From: Brachybacterium squillarum M-6-3
GTDB taxonomy: Bacteria > Actinomycetota > Actinomycetes > Actinomycetales > Dermabacteraceae
Assembly: GCF_000225825.1 (NCBI RefSeq)
Contig: NZ_AGBX01000008.1
Location: 153,226 to 217,225 of the forward strand
Length of the DNA stretch: 64,000 bases
Direction: 5' to 3'
Below are positions 54,538 through 63,823 of this stretch, in pieces. The notes below the pieces were generated by a model, which had not been told where the DNA came from, did no database searches, and saw only the letters and a program-made list of their open reading frames with translations. Numbering within the stretch: the stretch's first letter is position 1; the number at the start of each line of letters is the position of its first letter. The translations under genes and the position numbers were made by a program.

Positions 54538-55851
54538 TCAGGCGACGGACTCGAGCAGGGCGACGGTCCCCTGTCCGGCGGCGGCGCAGACGGAGATCAG
54601 GCCCCGCTGGGTGCGGCCGGTGCGGACGGCCTCGGCGTGCAGGTGCTTGGCGAGGGTCGCGACGATGCGGCCGCCGGTGGCGGCGAAGGGGTGCCCGGCG
54701 GCCAGGGAGGAGCCGAGCACGTTCAGGCGGTCCCGGTCGATCGCGCCGAGGGGCTCGGCGCGACCCAGCCGCTCGCGGGCGAACTGCGGGGACTCCCAGG
54801 CGGCGAGGGTGGCCAGCACGGTGGAGGCGAAGGCCTCGTGGATCTCGTAGAAGTCCAGGTCCTGCAGGCTGAGACCGTTCGCGTCGAGCAGCTCGGGGAC
54901 GGCGTAGGCGGGGGCCATCAGCAGGCCCTCGTCGCCGTGCACGAAGTCGACGGCGGCGGTGCGGGCGTCGACCACCCGCGCCAGCGGGGTGTAACCCTGC
55001 TCGGCGGCCCAGTCGGCGCTGCCCAGCAGCACGGCGGAGGCGCCGTCGGACAGCGGGGTGGAGTTCCCGGCGGTCATGGTGGGCTCCGGCACCTGCGGGG
55101 AGGACACCCCGAAGACGGGCTTGAGGCCGGCGAGCTTCTCCATCGTGGAGTCGGCGCGGAGGTTCTGGTCCCGGCCGAGACCGCGGTAGCCGGTGACCAG
55201 GTCGTCGAGGAAGCCGGAGGAGTAGGCGGCGGCGAGCTTCTGGTGGGAGGCGAGCGCGAGGGCGTCCTGGTCCTCGCGGGTGATGCCCCAGGCGGCGGCG
55301 GTCAGGGCCATGTGCTCGCCCATGGACAGGCCGGTGCGGGGCTCGCCGTTGCGCGGGGGCACGGGGGCGAGGTCGGCGGGGCGGATCGCGGCGAGGGCCT
55401 TGAGGCGCTGCACGGGGGTCTTGGCGGCGAAGGCGCGGTGCAGGGTGCGGCGCAGGCGCGGGGTGACCTCGATCGGGGAGTCCGAGGCGGAGTCGACGCC
55501 GGCGGCGATCGCGGAGTCGATCTGGCCGAGGCGGATCCGGTTGGAGCTGTGCAGCACGGTCTCCAGACCGGTGGCGCAGGCCTTGGAGAGGTCGATGGCG
55601 GGGGTGCGGGGATCCAGCGGGGCGCCCAGCGCGCTCTCACGGGTGAGGTTCAGGTCGCCGGCGAGCTTGAGCACCGCGCCGCCGGAGACCTCGCCGAGCT
55701 TCGCACCCTGCAGGCCGTAGCGCGCCACCAGGCCGTCGAGGGCTGCGGTGAGCAGGTCCTGGTTGGAGATCCCCGCGTAGGGGCCTCCGGAGCGGGCGAA
55801 GGGGATGCGGTTGCCGCCGAGGATCAGGGCGTCGCGGGGGCTGTCGGTCAC
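54538..55851 (-). CDS. Acetyl-CoA C-acyltransferase (thiolase), FadA2/FadI-like
   Basis: The thiolase cleaves or forms 3-ketoacyl-CoA. The nucleophile is C92 in DLSKACATGLETVLHSS, with DFYEIHEAFAST and GHPFAATGGRIVATL carrying the His residues and SVCAAAGQGTVALLE the second cysteine. I prefer the GTG at 55851 (437 aa), since GAGGTG lies about 4 nt upstream and the protein then starts MTDSPRDALILGGNRIPFA. A GTG at 55863 would add four residues. It shares the operator region at 55960-55988 with the divergent TetR gene. Confidence 0.92.
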   Translation of the reverse strand: MTDSPRDALILGGNRIPFARSGGPYAGISNQDLLTAALDGLVARYGLQGAKLGEVSGGAVLKLAGDLNLTRESALGAPLDPRTPAIDLSKACATGLETVLHSSNRIRLGQIDSAIAAGVDSASDSPIEVTPRLRRTLHRAFAAKTPVQRLKALAAIRPADLAPVPPRNGEPRTGLSMGEHMALTAAAWGITREDQDALALASHQKLAAAYSSGFLDDLVTGYRGLGRDQNLRADSTMEKLAGLKPVFGVSSPQVPEPTMTAGNSTPLSDGASAVLLGSADWAAEQGYTPLARVVDARTAAVDFVHGDEGLLMAPAYAVPELLDANGLSLQDLDFYEIHEAFASTVLATLAAWESPQFARERLGRAEPLGAIDRDRLNVLGSSLAAGHPFAATGGRIVATLAKHLHAEAVRTGRTQRGLISVCAAAGQGTVALLESVA

Positions 55852-55959
55852 GGGGCACCTCACTGTGGCTGTTCGGACATCGGGAGTTCTCGAGGGGGTC
55901 TCGGTCGGGGTCCGGATCGGGGCAGTCCCCGGATCGCGTTCCCGGGAGGACTTTACATA

Positions 55960-55988
55960 GAACCCTCGGTACTTGATACCCTAGGTTC
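55960..55988. promoter_or_regulatory. Palindromic operator between the thiolase and TetR genes
   Basis: The 29-bp dyad GAACC-n3-GGTA-n5-TACC-n3-GGTTC ends one base before the TetR GTG at 55990. On the minus strand TATGTA (55954-55959) adjoins it as a possible thiolase -10 box. It is the obvious binding site for the adjacent TetR protein, controlling both directions. Confidence 0.7.
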
Positions 55989-55989
55989 C

Positions 55990-56622
55990 GTGAATGCGAC
56001 GACGCAAGCCCCGGTCGACGGCCGCTCCGCACGCTGGGCCCAGCATCGTGAGCAGCGGCGCGCGGAGCTGCTCGACATCGCCCGCCACCTGATCCACGAG
56101 CAGGGCCCGGACGTGACGATGGAGGACATCGCCGCGGCCTCCGGCACCTCCAAGTCGATCGTCTACCGCTACTTCGCGGACAAGGCGCAGCTGCAGCAGG
56201 AGCTCGGGCGCTCGATCCTGGCCACCATGCACCAGCGGCTGCTGGAGGAGCTCGCGGCCCTGGAGCGGGACGGCCAGCACCCCGGTGCCGAGGAGCGCCT
56301 GCACGCGATGATCCGCGCCTACGTGGCCACCGCGCAGCGCTCTCCCGGCGTGTACCGCTTCGTCACCCGGCCCAGCGCCGGCCTGCACCACTTCCTGGAC
56401 TCCGTGGCCCGCCTGGTCACCACCTTCCTTCCCGAGGACGTGCCCACCCCGCACATGTGGGCGCAGGGCGCCGTCGGCTTCGTCGAGCGCTCCGTGGAGG
56501 CATGGATGACCGACCAGGACGCCGCTCAGGACCCTGATTCCCCCTCCCCCGACGAGGTGATCGACGCCGATCGGCTCGTCCTCCGTCTCGTCTCCTGGCT
56601 CATGAAGGGAATGCACGCATGA
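55990..56622 (+). CDS. TetR-family transcriptional regulator of the lipid cluster
   Basis: The protein has 210 residues. The TetR DNA-binding domain lies at about 20-68 (RAELLDIARHLIHEQG, VTMEDIAAASGTSKSIVYRYFADKAQLQQEL), with a helical ligand domain behind it. The start is GTG, one base from the palindrome and with no ribosome-binding site, so the transcript is probably leaderless. The stop overlaps the acyl-CoA oxidase-like gene by 4 bases. It probably senses an acyl-CoA or fatty acid and represses the divergent beta-oxidation genes. Confidence 0.9.
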   Translation: MNATTQAPVDGRSARWAQHREQRRAELLDIARHLIHEQGPDVTMEDIAAASGTSKSIVYRYFADKAQLQQELGRSILATMHQRLLEELAALERDGQHPGAEERLHAMIRAYVATAQRSPGVYRFVTRPSAGLHHFLDSVARLVTTFLPEDVPTPHMWAQGAVGFVERSVEAWMTDQDAAQDPDSPSPDEVIDADRLVLRLVSWLMKGMHA

Positions 56623-58823
56623 ACACCGTCGCCGAGGGGCCCCGCCCCGTCACCGTGACCGCCCCGACCCCCGACTCCCCGGCCTCGCCCGCGCAGGCGC
56701 CGCGGGAGGCGGGCCCCTCGACCGCGAACCCCACCGGCCCGATCGAGCTGCCGCCGGACGGCACCGCCCGGCTGGACGTGCCCGCCGTCTCCCGCGCCCT
56801 GATGGGCGCCTGGGCCGAGACCCGGGAGACCGCCCGGCAGCGGGCCGCCCGCCCCGAGATGCACCGCCCCCTGGACGCGAGCGTCGCCGAACACCGCCAT
56901 CGCGTGTTCGGCCAGATGAAGATCCTCGCCGAGGAGGGCGTCTCCTGGCCGATGCTGCCCGAGCACCTGGGCGGCCCCAACGACAACGGCGCCAACGTGG
57001 CCGGCTTCGAGGAGCTGGTCGTCGCCGACCCCTCGCTGCAGATCAAGGCCGGCGTGCAGTGGGGCCTGTTCACCTCGGCGATCCTGCAGCTGGGCACCGA
57101 GGAGCACCACCACCGCTGGATCCCCGGCGCCATGAGCCTGGAGGTGCCCGGCGCCTTCGCCATGACGGAGATCGGCCACGGCTCCGACGTGCAGTCCCTC
57201 GCCACCACCGCCACCTTCGACCCGGACGGCGGCGAGGACGGCGAGTGGGTGATCCACACTCCCTTCCGCGCCGCCTGGAAGGACTACAACGGCAACGCCG
57301 CCATCCACGCCCGCGCCGCCACCGTCTTCGCCCGCCTGATCACGAACGGCGTCGACCACGGCGTGCACTGCTTCTACGTGCCCGTCCGCGACGCCGAGGG
57401 GAACCTGCTGCCCGGCGTGCAGAGCGAGGACGACGGCGAGAAGGGGGGCCTGAACGGCATCGACAACGGCCGTCTGGCCTTCGACCACGTCCGGGTGCCG
57501 CGCACGAACCTGCTGAACCGCTACGGGGACGTGGACGCCGAGGGCACCTACACCTCCCCCATCGAGTCCCCCGGGCGCCGCTTCTTCACCATGATCGGCA
57601 CCCTGGTCCAGGGCCGCGTCTCCCTGGACGGCTCCGCCGCCCGCGCTTCCCAGCTGGCCCTGCACATCGCGATCACCTACGCCTCCCAGCGCCGCCAGTT
57701 CACCGCCGCCGACCCCACCCGGGAGACGGTGCTGCTGGACTACCAGGCGCACCTGCACCGTCTGCTGCCGAAGCTCGCCGCCACCTACGCCGGCACCTTC
57801 GCCCACGAGCAGCTGCTGCAGGCCTTCGACGACGTCTTCTCCGGCCGCGGGGACACTCCCGAGGGCCGCGAGGACCTCGAGACCCTTGCCGCGACCCTGA
57901 AGCCGACCTCCACCCGGCTGGCGATGGACACCATCCAGGAGTGCCGCGAGGCTTGCGGCGGCGCCGGCTACATGGCGGAGAACCAGCTGGTGGGGCTCCA
58001 CGACGACCTCGACGTGTACACCACCTTCGAGGGCGACAACACGATCCTGCTGCAGCTGGTCGCCAAGCGCCTGCTCTCGGACTACACCTCCGAGCTGCGC
58101 CAGGTGGACCGGGCAGGCGTCGGCCGCTTCATCGCCCAGCGCGCCGAGACCCTGGCGCGACGTCACACCCCCTGGACGAACCTCGCCCAGGACCTCTCCG
58201 ATCGCGGCAACGCCAAGCGGGCCTTCGACTCGATGCGGCAGGCCGACTTCCAGGAGGAGATGCTCACCGAGCGGGCCCGCATCAAGGTGGAGGAGGTGGC
58301 CCTCGCCCTGCGCCCCACCTCCCGGATGGATCCCGCCGACGCGGCCGCGCACGTGAACAAGCACCAGGTGGAGATGCTGGACGCCGCCCGCGCCCATGCG
58401 GACCTGGTGCGCTGGCGGGCCTTCACCGAGGGCATCGAGCGCCTCGAGGACGCCGGCTCCCGGGCCGTGCTCACCGACGTGCGGGACCTGTTCGGCCTCA
58501 CCCTGATCGAGGACGACCTGGCCTGGTACCTGCTGAACGGTCTGATCTCCACCCAGCGCGGCCGGCAGATCTCCTCGGACCTGCACCGACTGCTGTGGCG
58601 CCTGCGCCCCCACGCCCTGGACCTGGTGGAGGCCTTCGACATCCGCCCCGGCCACGTGCGCGCCCCCATCGCGCTCGGCGCCGAGGAGGAGCGGCAGCGG
58701 GAGGCCGCCGCCTACTTCCGGGCCCAGCGGGCCAGCTCCTCCGCCCCGATCAGCGAGAAGGCGCTGCGGGACCAGGAGAAGAAGCGCGCCCGCACCTCCC
58801 GGGGCCGCGGCGGCCGCGGCTGA
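56619..58823 (+). CDS. Acyl-CoA dehydrogenase/oxidase family protein (ACOX-like)
   Basis: The protein has 734 residues, longer than common acyl-CoA dehydrogenases and with the layout of acyl-CoA oxidases: FAMTEIGHGSDVQSLATTATFD for FAD/substrate contact, RRQFTAADPTRETVLLDYQAH in the middle, then ECREACGGAGYMAENQLVGLHDDLDVYTTFEGDNTILLQLVAKRLL, where the catalytic acid (FEGDN) lies. A C-terminal ACOX-type helical domain follows (about 480-690). It makes the first oxidation of beta-oxidation. Whether it passes electrons to ETF or oxygen cannot be decided by sequence. It is translated with the TetR gene. Confidence 0.9.
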   Translation: MNTVAEGPRPVTVTAPTPDSPASPAQAPREAGPSTANPTGPIELPPDGTARLDVPAVSRALMGAWAETRETARQRAARPEMHRPLDASVAEHRHRVFGQMKILAEEGVSWPMLPEHLGGPNDNGANVAGFEELVVADPSLQIKAGVQWGLFTSAILQLGTEEHHHRWIPGAMSLEVPGAFAMTEIGHGSDVQSLATTATFDPDGGEDGEWVIHTPFRAAWKDYNGNAAIHARAATVFARLITNGVDHGVHCFYVPVRDAEGNLLPGVQSEDDGEKGGLNGIDNGRLAFDHVRVPRTNLLNRYGDVDAEGTYTSPIESPGRRFFTMIGTLVQGRVSLDGSAARASQLALHIAITYASQRRQFTAADPTRETVLLDYQAHLHRLLPKLAATYAGTFAHEQLLQAFDDVFSGRGDTPEGREDLETLAATLKPTSTRLAMDTIQECREACGGAGYMAENQLVGLHDDLDVYTTFEGDNTILLQLVAKRLLSDYTSELRQVDRAGVGRFIAQRAETLARRHTPWTNLAQDLSDRGNAKRAFDSMRQADFQEEMLTERARIKVEEVALALRPTSRMDPADAAAHVNKHQVEMLDAARAHADLVRWRAFTEGIERLEDAGSRAVLTDVRDLFGLTLIEDDLAWYLLNGLISTQRGRQISSDLHRLLWRLRPHALDLVEAFDIRPGHVRAPIALGAEEERQREAAAYFRAQRASSSAPISEKALRDQEKKRARTSRGRGGRG

Positions 58824-58883
58824 GGCGGCACGCGCGGACCCGCCGGGACGCCCCGGCACCGCGGCGCGACCTCGCCGTAGGAT

Positions 58884-58911
58884 GGAGCGGGCCCCTGACG
58901 GGGCCCGCTCC
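58884..58911 (+). terminator. Hairpin between the ACOX-like gene and purL
   Basis: A perfect 12-bp stem (GGAGCGGGCCCC and complement) with loop TGAC lies 61 bases after the ACOX-like stop and 34 bases before the purL ATG. It may terminate the upstream unit or lie in the purL leader. Confidence 0.55.
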
Positions 58912-58944
58912 CGCCCGAGTCCCGAGAACGGATGACGACCGCGC

Positions 58945-61272
58945 ATGACCGCTCCCGCCCCCACCCCCTCGGCTCCCCGCGGCGCCGCCGACATCGACAC
59001 CGTCGAGGACGCCGCCGCGACTCCTGAGCAGCCCCAGCCCTTCGCGGAACTCGGCCTCAAGGACGACGAGTACGCGAGCATCCGCGAGATCCTGGGCCGC
59101 CGCCCCACCAACGCGGAGCTCGCGATGTACTCCGTGATGTGGTCGGAGCACTGTTCCTACAAGTCCTCCAAGGTGCACCTGTCCACCTTCGGCGACCACA
59201 TCACCCCTGCCATGCGCGAGCACCTGCTGGTCGGCATGGGCGAGAACGCCGGCGTGGTCGACATCGGCGACGGCTGGGCGGTGACCTTCAAGGTCGAGTC
59301 CCACAACCACCCCTCCTACGTGGAGCCCTACCAGGGGGCCGCCACCGGCGTCGGCGGCATCGTGCGCGACATCATCGCGATGGGCGCCCGCCCGGTGGCC
59401 GTGATGGACCAGCTGCGCTTCGGCGCCATCGACCACCCCGACACCGGGCGCGTCGTGCACGGCGTGGTGGCGGGCGTCGGCGGCTACGGCAACTCCCTGG
59501 GCCTGCCCAACATCGGCGGCGAGACCGTCTTCGACGCCGCCTACCAGACCAACCCGCTGGTCAACGCCCTCGCCGTGGGCGTGCTGCGGCACGAGGACAT
59601 CCACCTGGCCTCCGCCACCGGTGCCGGCAACAAGGTGGTGCTGTTCGGCGCCCGCACCGGCGGCGACGGCATCGGCGGCGCCTCCATCCTGGCCTCGGAG
59701 ACCTTCGAGGAGGGCGGCCCCGTGAAGCGGCCCAGCGTCCAGGTGGGAGACCCCTTCATGGAAAAGGTGCTCATCGAGTGCTGCCTGGAGCTGTACGCGG
59801 GCGGCGTCGTCGAGGGCATTCAGGACCTCGGCGCGGCCGGGATCTCCTGCGCCACCAGCGAGCTGGCCTCCAACGGCGGCTCCGGGATGCACGTGGACCT
59901 CGAGACCGTGCTGCTGCGCGACCCCAGCCTCACCGCCGGCGAGATCCTGATGAGCGAGTCCCAGGAGCGCATGATGGCCGTGGTGACCCCGGAGAACCTG
60001 GAGCGGTTCCTGGCGATCACCGGCAAGTGGGACGTGGAGACCGCGGTGATCGGCGAGGTCACCGGCGACGGCCGCCTCACCATCGATCACTTCGGCCGAC
60101 GCATCGTGGACGTGGACCCGGTGACCGTGGCCCACGGCGGCCCCACTTACCACCGCCCCTATGCCCGGCCCGACTGGCAGGACGCCCTGCAGGCCGACCG
60201 CGCCGAGGACCTGCCCCGCCCCGCCGGCGCCGAGGAGCTGGCCGCGCTGGTGCGCACCCTGATCTCCTCCCCGAACCTCGCCTCCACCGGGTGGATCACC
60301 GACCAGTACGACCGCTACGTGGGCGGCAACACGGCGCTGGCGATGCCGGACGACGCAGGGGTGCTGCGGGTCGACGAGACCACCCACCGCGGCGTCGCCA
60401 TCGCCACCGACGCCAACGGCCGCTACACCAAGCTGGACCCGCGCACCGGCGCCGCCCTGGCCCTCGCCGAGGCGTACCGCAACGTCGCCACCTCGGGGGC
60501 GCGGCCGCTCGCCGTCACCGACTGCCTGAACTTCGGCTCCCCCGAGGACCCGGGCCCCATGTGGCAGCTGGTCGAGGCGATCGGCGGCCTCGCCGAGGCC
60601 TGCGAGGTCCTCGGCGTGCCCGTCACCGGCGGCAACGTCTCGCTCTACAACTCGACCGGGGAGCCCGGCCGCATCGACTCCGCCATCCACCCCACCCCCG
60701 TGGTGGGCGTGCTCGGCGTGATCGACGACGTGCGCCGCCGCACCCCCGCCGGCTGGACCGAGCCCGGGCAGTCGCTGTGGCTGCTGGGCGCCACCCGCGA
60801 GGAGCTCTCCGGCTCGGCCTGGGCGCAGGTCGCCCACGGCCATCTGGGCGGGCTGCCCCCTGCGCTGGACCTGGAGGCCGAGCGCGCCCTGGCCGAGGTG
60901 CTCATCACCGGCGGCGAGCGGGGGCTGCTGGCCGCCGCGCACGACCTCTCCGAGGGCGGACTCGTGCAGGGCCTGGTGGAGGCCGCCACCCGCTTCGGCG
61001 TCGGCGCCCGTGTCGACCCGGCCGCCGTGGTCGAGTCCTCCGGCGTCGACCTGCTCTCCGCTCTGGTCTCCGAGACCCAGGGGCGCGCCCTGGTGGCCGT
61101 GGATCCCGCCCACGAGGAGGCGCTGCGGGAGCTGGCTGCCTCCCAGGGGGTCCCGGTCACGGTGCTGGGCACCACCGGCGGCACCGCGCTGGACCTCGCC
61201 GGGGTGGGTGTCTTCGAGCTGGCCGAGCTGCGGGAGCTGCGCGAGGGCACCCTGCCCCGCCACCTGGGCTGA
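58945..61272 (+). CDS. purL: Phosphoribosylformylglycinamidine synthase subunit PurL (small type)
   Basis: PurL makes FGAM from FGAR using ATP and the ammonia from PurQ. The protein has 775 residues, the size of the PurS-dependent small form. It has [18 protein letters not shown] at the start of the active site, [48 protein letters not shown] and [10 protein letters not shown], in two AIRS-like repeats. A 35-residue Ala/Pro-rich start precedes the core. It is separated from purQ by seven genes of other function. Confidence 0.97.
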   Translation: MTAPAPTPSAPRGAADIDTVEDAAATPEQPQPFAELGLKDDEYASIREILGRRPTNAELAMYSVMWSEHCSYKSSKVHLSTFGDHITPAMREHLLVGMGENAGVVDIGDGWAVTFKVESHNHPSYVEPYQGAATGVGGIVRDIIAMGARPVAVMDQLRFGAIDHPDTGRVVHGVVAGVGGYGNSLGLPNIGGETVFDAAYQTNPLVNALAVGVLRHEDIHLASATGAGNKVVLFGARTGGDGIGGASILASETFEEGGPVKRPSVQVGDPFMEKVLIECCLELYAGGVVEGIQDLGAAGISCATSELASNGGSGMHVDLETVLLRDPSLTAGEILMSESQERMMAVVTPENLERFLAITGKWDVETAVIGEVTGDGRLTIDHFGRRIVDVDPVTVAHGGPTYHRPYARPDWQDALQADRAEDLPRPAGAEELAALVRTLISSPNLASTGWITDQYDRYVGGNTALAMPDDAGVLRVDETTHRGVAIATDANGRYTKLDPRTGAALALAEAYRNVATSGARPLAVTDCLNFGSPEDPGPMWQLVEAIGGLAEACEVLGVPVTGGNVSLYNSTGEPGRIDSAIHPTPVVGVLGVIDDVRRRTPAGWTEPGQSLWLLGATREELSGSAWAQVAHGHLGGLPPALDLEAERALAEVLITGGERGLLAAAHDLSEGGLVQGLVEAATRFGVGARVDPAAVVESSGVDLLSALVSETQGRALVAVDPAHEEALRELAASQGVPVTVLGTTGGTALDLAGVGVFELAELRELREGTLPRHLG

Positions 61273-61296
61273 GCCCCGACGGCGGGGGGCGCGGGC

Positions 61297-63663
61297 TCAG
61301 GCCTGCGCGGCCCGGTCGCCCGGTCGCAGCCGCCGCCAGGCACGGCCGCCGAGGGCGAAGGGGTCCAGGCGCCGCACCCGGTGGTGCACCGCGCCGAGCT
61401 CCTCGCGGGTCTCGGCGAGCTGGCCGCGCAGGTCCCGGACCTCCTGGGCGAGCCCCTGGATCTCGGCGAGCAGGCGCTGCTCGGTCCCCGCGAGCTGCGT
61501 CTCGGTGGTCTTGGTGAGGTACATCGGCAGTCCGAGGCCGTGCTCGGCCGTCCACTCCTGGAAGGCCCGCTCGCGCAGCACCGCGTCGTAGTGGCGGTGC
61601 CCCTCGGCGGCGGCGTTCATCGAGTTGGCCTGGGCGCCGACGGCGGCGGGACGCTGCCGCCACTGGGCCAGCGGCCGCTCCAGGAAGCCGACCTCGAAGC
61701 GCTGCAGCAGGGCCAGGTGGAAGGCGTAGTCGCCGACGACGGGCAGGTCCTCCTGGAAGGGCCCGGTGGCCTCGTGGGCGCGGCGCCGGTAGAGCATGGC
61801 GATGGGGACGTGCCGGTTCACGGCCACATAGTCCAGCAGGCGTACCCCGCCGAGCTCCGGCCAGGAGGGGAAGGCGGCGTCCTCCACGTACCCGGTGGCC
61901 ACCTCGTGCTCGTGGACGATGAGGGTGCGCACCACCACGGCCTCCTGCTCCGGGTGGGAGGCGAGGTGGGCGAGGGTCTCCTGCAGGAAGGTGCCGTGCC
62001 AGGTGTCGTCGTCGTCGTGGATCGCGACGGCGGGGCCGGTGGAGGCGCGCAGGCCGAGGTTGCTGGCGGCCTCCATGCCGTGGGAGGTCTCCCGGTGCAG
62101 CACCCGCAGTCGCTCCCCCGCCTCGGCGCGGTGGCGCTCCAGCACGGCGTCCACGGCGTCGGCGTCCCCGCCGTCGTCGACGACCACCAGCTCCCAGTCC
62201 TGCCGGGTCTGGGCGAGGACGTCCTGCACGGCCCGGTCCAGCAGGCGCAGCCGGTCGCGGGTGCGCATCACGATCGCGGCGGTGGGGTCCGGGGCCTCCC
62301 CCGCCTCGGGGCCGCGGGCCGCGGGCGGCAGCCAGGGCGTCAGGCGCTCGCGCAGCTCGGCCCCGAACCGCGGCCGGACCGGGATCCCGGCACCCCGGGG
62401 GTCGGTGATGGCGGGCCTGCTCACGGGCTCGGTCCGGGCGCGCTCCAGCTCGGCACTCACGGTGTCCCACCAGGACTCGGCGGCCTCCAGCAGCCGCGGC
62501 CGGGCCGCGGCCAGCTGCGCGCGCTCCTGCTCGCGGCCCTGGATCAGCGCGGTGAGCACGGCGTCGAGCAGGTCGTGATCGAGGGCGCCGGCGGCGGGGT
62601 CCCAGAGGGCGGCCAGCGGCACGGTGCCGCCGCCGAGGCCGGTCGCGGACAGGGCTCCCTCCATCCGCAGGATGCCGTAGCGGTTCAGCGGCAGGGCCAG
62701 CACGGCGGCCCCGGCGAGGGTGCCGAAGACGGCGGGGTGGAAGCGGGTGGTGACCACCCAGTCGGCGGCCGCGGTGCGGGCGGCGGAGACGGTGTCCGTC
62801 TCGATGCGGTGGGTGGTGACGGGCTGGTCCAGGAGGGCGGCGAGCTCGGCGTGGGCCTGTTCGTCGCTGCCGCCCTCGTCGGGGTCGGCCATGTGCGGCA
62901 GGAGCTCCACGCGGGCGCCGGTGCGGTCGGCCAGCTCCGTGACGACGGCGGCGAGCAGGCGCAGGTAGTCCTCGCGCGGCAGGGGGTCGCCGTCGGCGCC
63001 GACGGTCACGCTGATCACCGGCTGCTGCTCGCCCCGCGCGGCGGGCGGTGCCGCGGTGACCTCCGGCAGGCCGAGGGCGTCGTCCAGGGTGTGCACGATC
63101 GCCGGGTGGTCGGGGGCGAGCCGGCGGGCCAGCGCGGTGCTGGCGGCGTCGCGCAGACCCACCACGCGGCACAGGCCCAGCAGCTCGCCGACGGCCTCCC
63201 GGTCCGCGGGGGTCAGCTCGGGGCCGAGGCTCTGGCCGCTGAGGACCACCGTCTTCCCGAGCGACCCGGCCACCAGGGCGGTGGCCAGGCGCTCGTCCAG
63301 CAGCCAGCCGAAGCGGGAGGTGAGGCTGCCGCCACCTCCGATCACGAGGGCGTCCACCCCGCGCAGCTCCTCGATGATCGCGAAGAGCTTGTCGCCCGCG
63401 GGCAGGGCGTCGCGCTCCCCCGCCAGGACCGCACGGATCTCGGCGAGATAGCGGGCGCGGTCCTCGAGCGGCCAGGGGAAGGTCAGAGCCGGGATCGTGC
63501 GCTCCGCCGCGGTCGCACCGTCCGGCCCGTACTTCTCGTGCCGGGAGATGCGCCGCACCTCGTGCCCGCGGGCGCGCAGCCGCCGGGTGGTCGCGGTGGC
63601 GATCGCCTCGTCCCCCACGTGGTAGACGGTCTGGTCGACATCGCACAGCAGCGCGATCTTCAC
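61297..63663 (-). CDS. Two-domain protein: polysaccharide pyruvyl transferase plus family 2 glycosyltransferase
   Basis: The protein has 788 residues. The N-terminal half (about 1-370) resembles the polysaccharide pyruvyl transferase family: VDQTVYHVGDEAIATATTRRLRARG, ALVIGGGGSLTSRFGW, VVTTRFHPAVFGTLAGAAVLALPLN. The second half (about 445-700) is a GT-A glycosyltransferase: AAIVMRTRDRLRLLDRAVQDVLAQ, WELVVVDDGGD and AVAIHDDDDTW with the metal-binding acidic cluster near 550. A C-terminal coiled coil (about 720-765) ends in a basic tail. The GTG at 63663 has AGGAG 7 nt upstream. It probably decorates a surface polysaccharide; acceptor unknown. Confidence 0.85.
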   Translation of the reverse strand: MKIALLCDVDQTVYHVGDEAIATATTRRLRARGHEVRRISRHEKYGPDGATAAERTIPALTFPWPLEDRARYLAEIRAVLAGERDALPAGDKLFAIIEELRGVDALVIGGGGSLTSRFGWLLDERLATALVAGSLGKTVVLSGQSLGPELTPADREAVGELLGLCRVVGLRDAASTALARRLAPDHPAIVHTLDDALGLPEVTAAPPAARGEQQPVISVTVGADGDPLPREDYLRLLAAVVTELADRTGARVELLPHMADPDEGGSDEQAHAELAALLDQPVTTHRIETDTVSAARTAAADWVVTTRFHPAVFGTLAGAAVLALPLNRYGILRMEGALSATGLGGGTVPLAALWDPAAGALDHDLLDAVLTALIQGREQERAQLAAARPRLLEAAESWWDTVSAELERARTEPVSRPAITDPRGAGIPVRPRFGAELRERLTPWLPPAARGPEAGEAPDPTAAIVMRTRDRLRLLDRAVQDVLAQTRQDWELVVVDDGGDADAVDAVLERHRAEAGERLRVLHRETSHGMEAASNLGLRASTGPAVAIHDDDDTWHGTFLQETLAHLASHPEQEAVVVRTLIVHEHEVATGYVEDAAFPSWPELGGVRLLDYVAVNRHVPIAMLYRRRAHEATGPFQEDLPVVGDYAFHLALLQRFEVGFLERPLAQWRQRPAAVGAQANSMNAAAEGHRHYDAVLRERAFQEWTAEHGLGLPMYLTKTTETQLAGTEQRLLAEIQGLAQEVRDLRGQLAETREELGAVHHRVRRLDPFALGGRAWRRLRPGDRAAQA

Positions 63664-63823
63664 CGGTGGCTCCTCGGGGCGCGGGGACGGGAGCCTGGCC
63701 GGCACCCTCCGAGGAGCCTTCACGGCGAAGATGGCGTGGCCGTGACCAGCAGCCGACCGGCGGGCCACAGCAGGAGGAACGCCCCGATGCCGCGGCCCGC
63801 CCGCCGGCCGCCGCGGGCGGACG
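63664..63823. other. Spacer upstream of the glycosyltransferase gene
   Basis: No gene is seen in these 160 bases. They should carry the promoter of the leftward two-domain gene. Confidence 0.3.
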
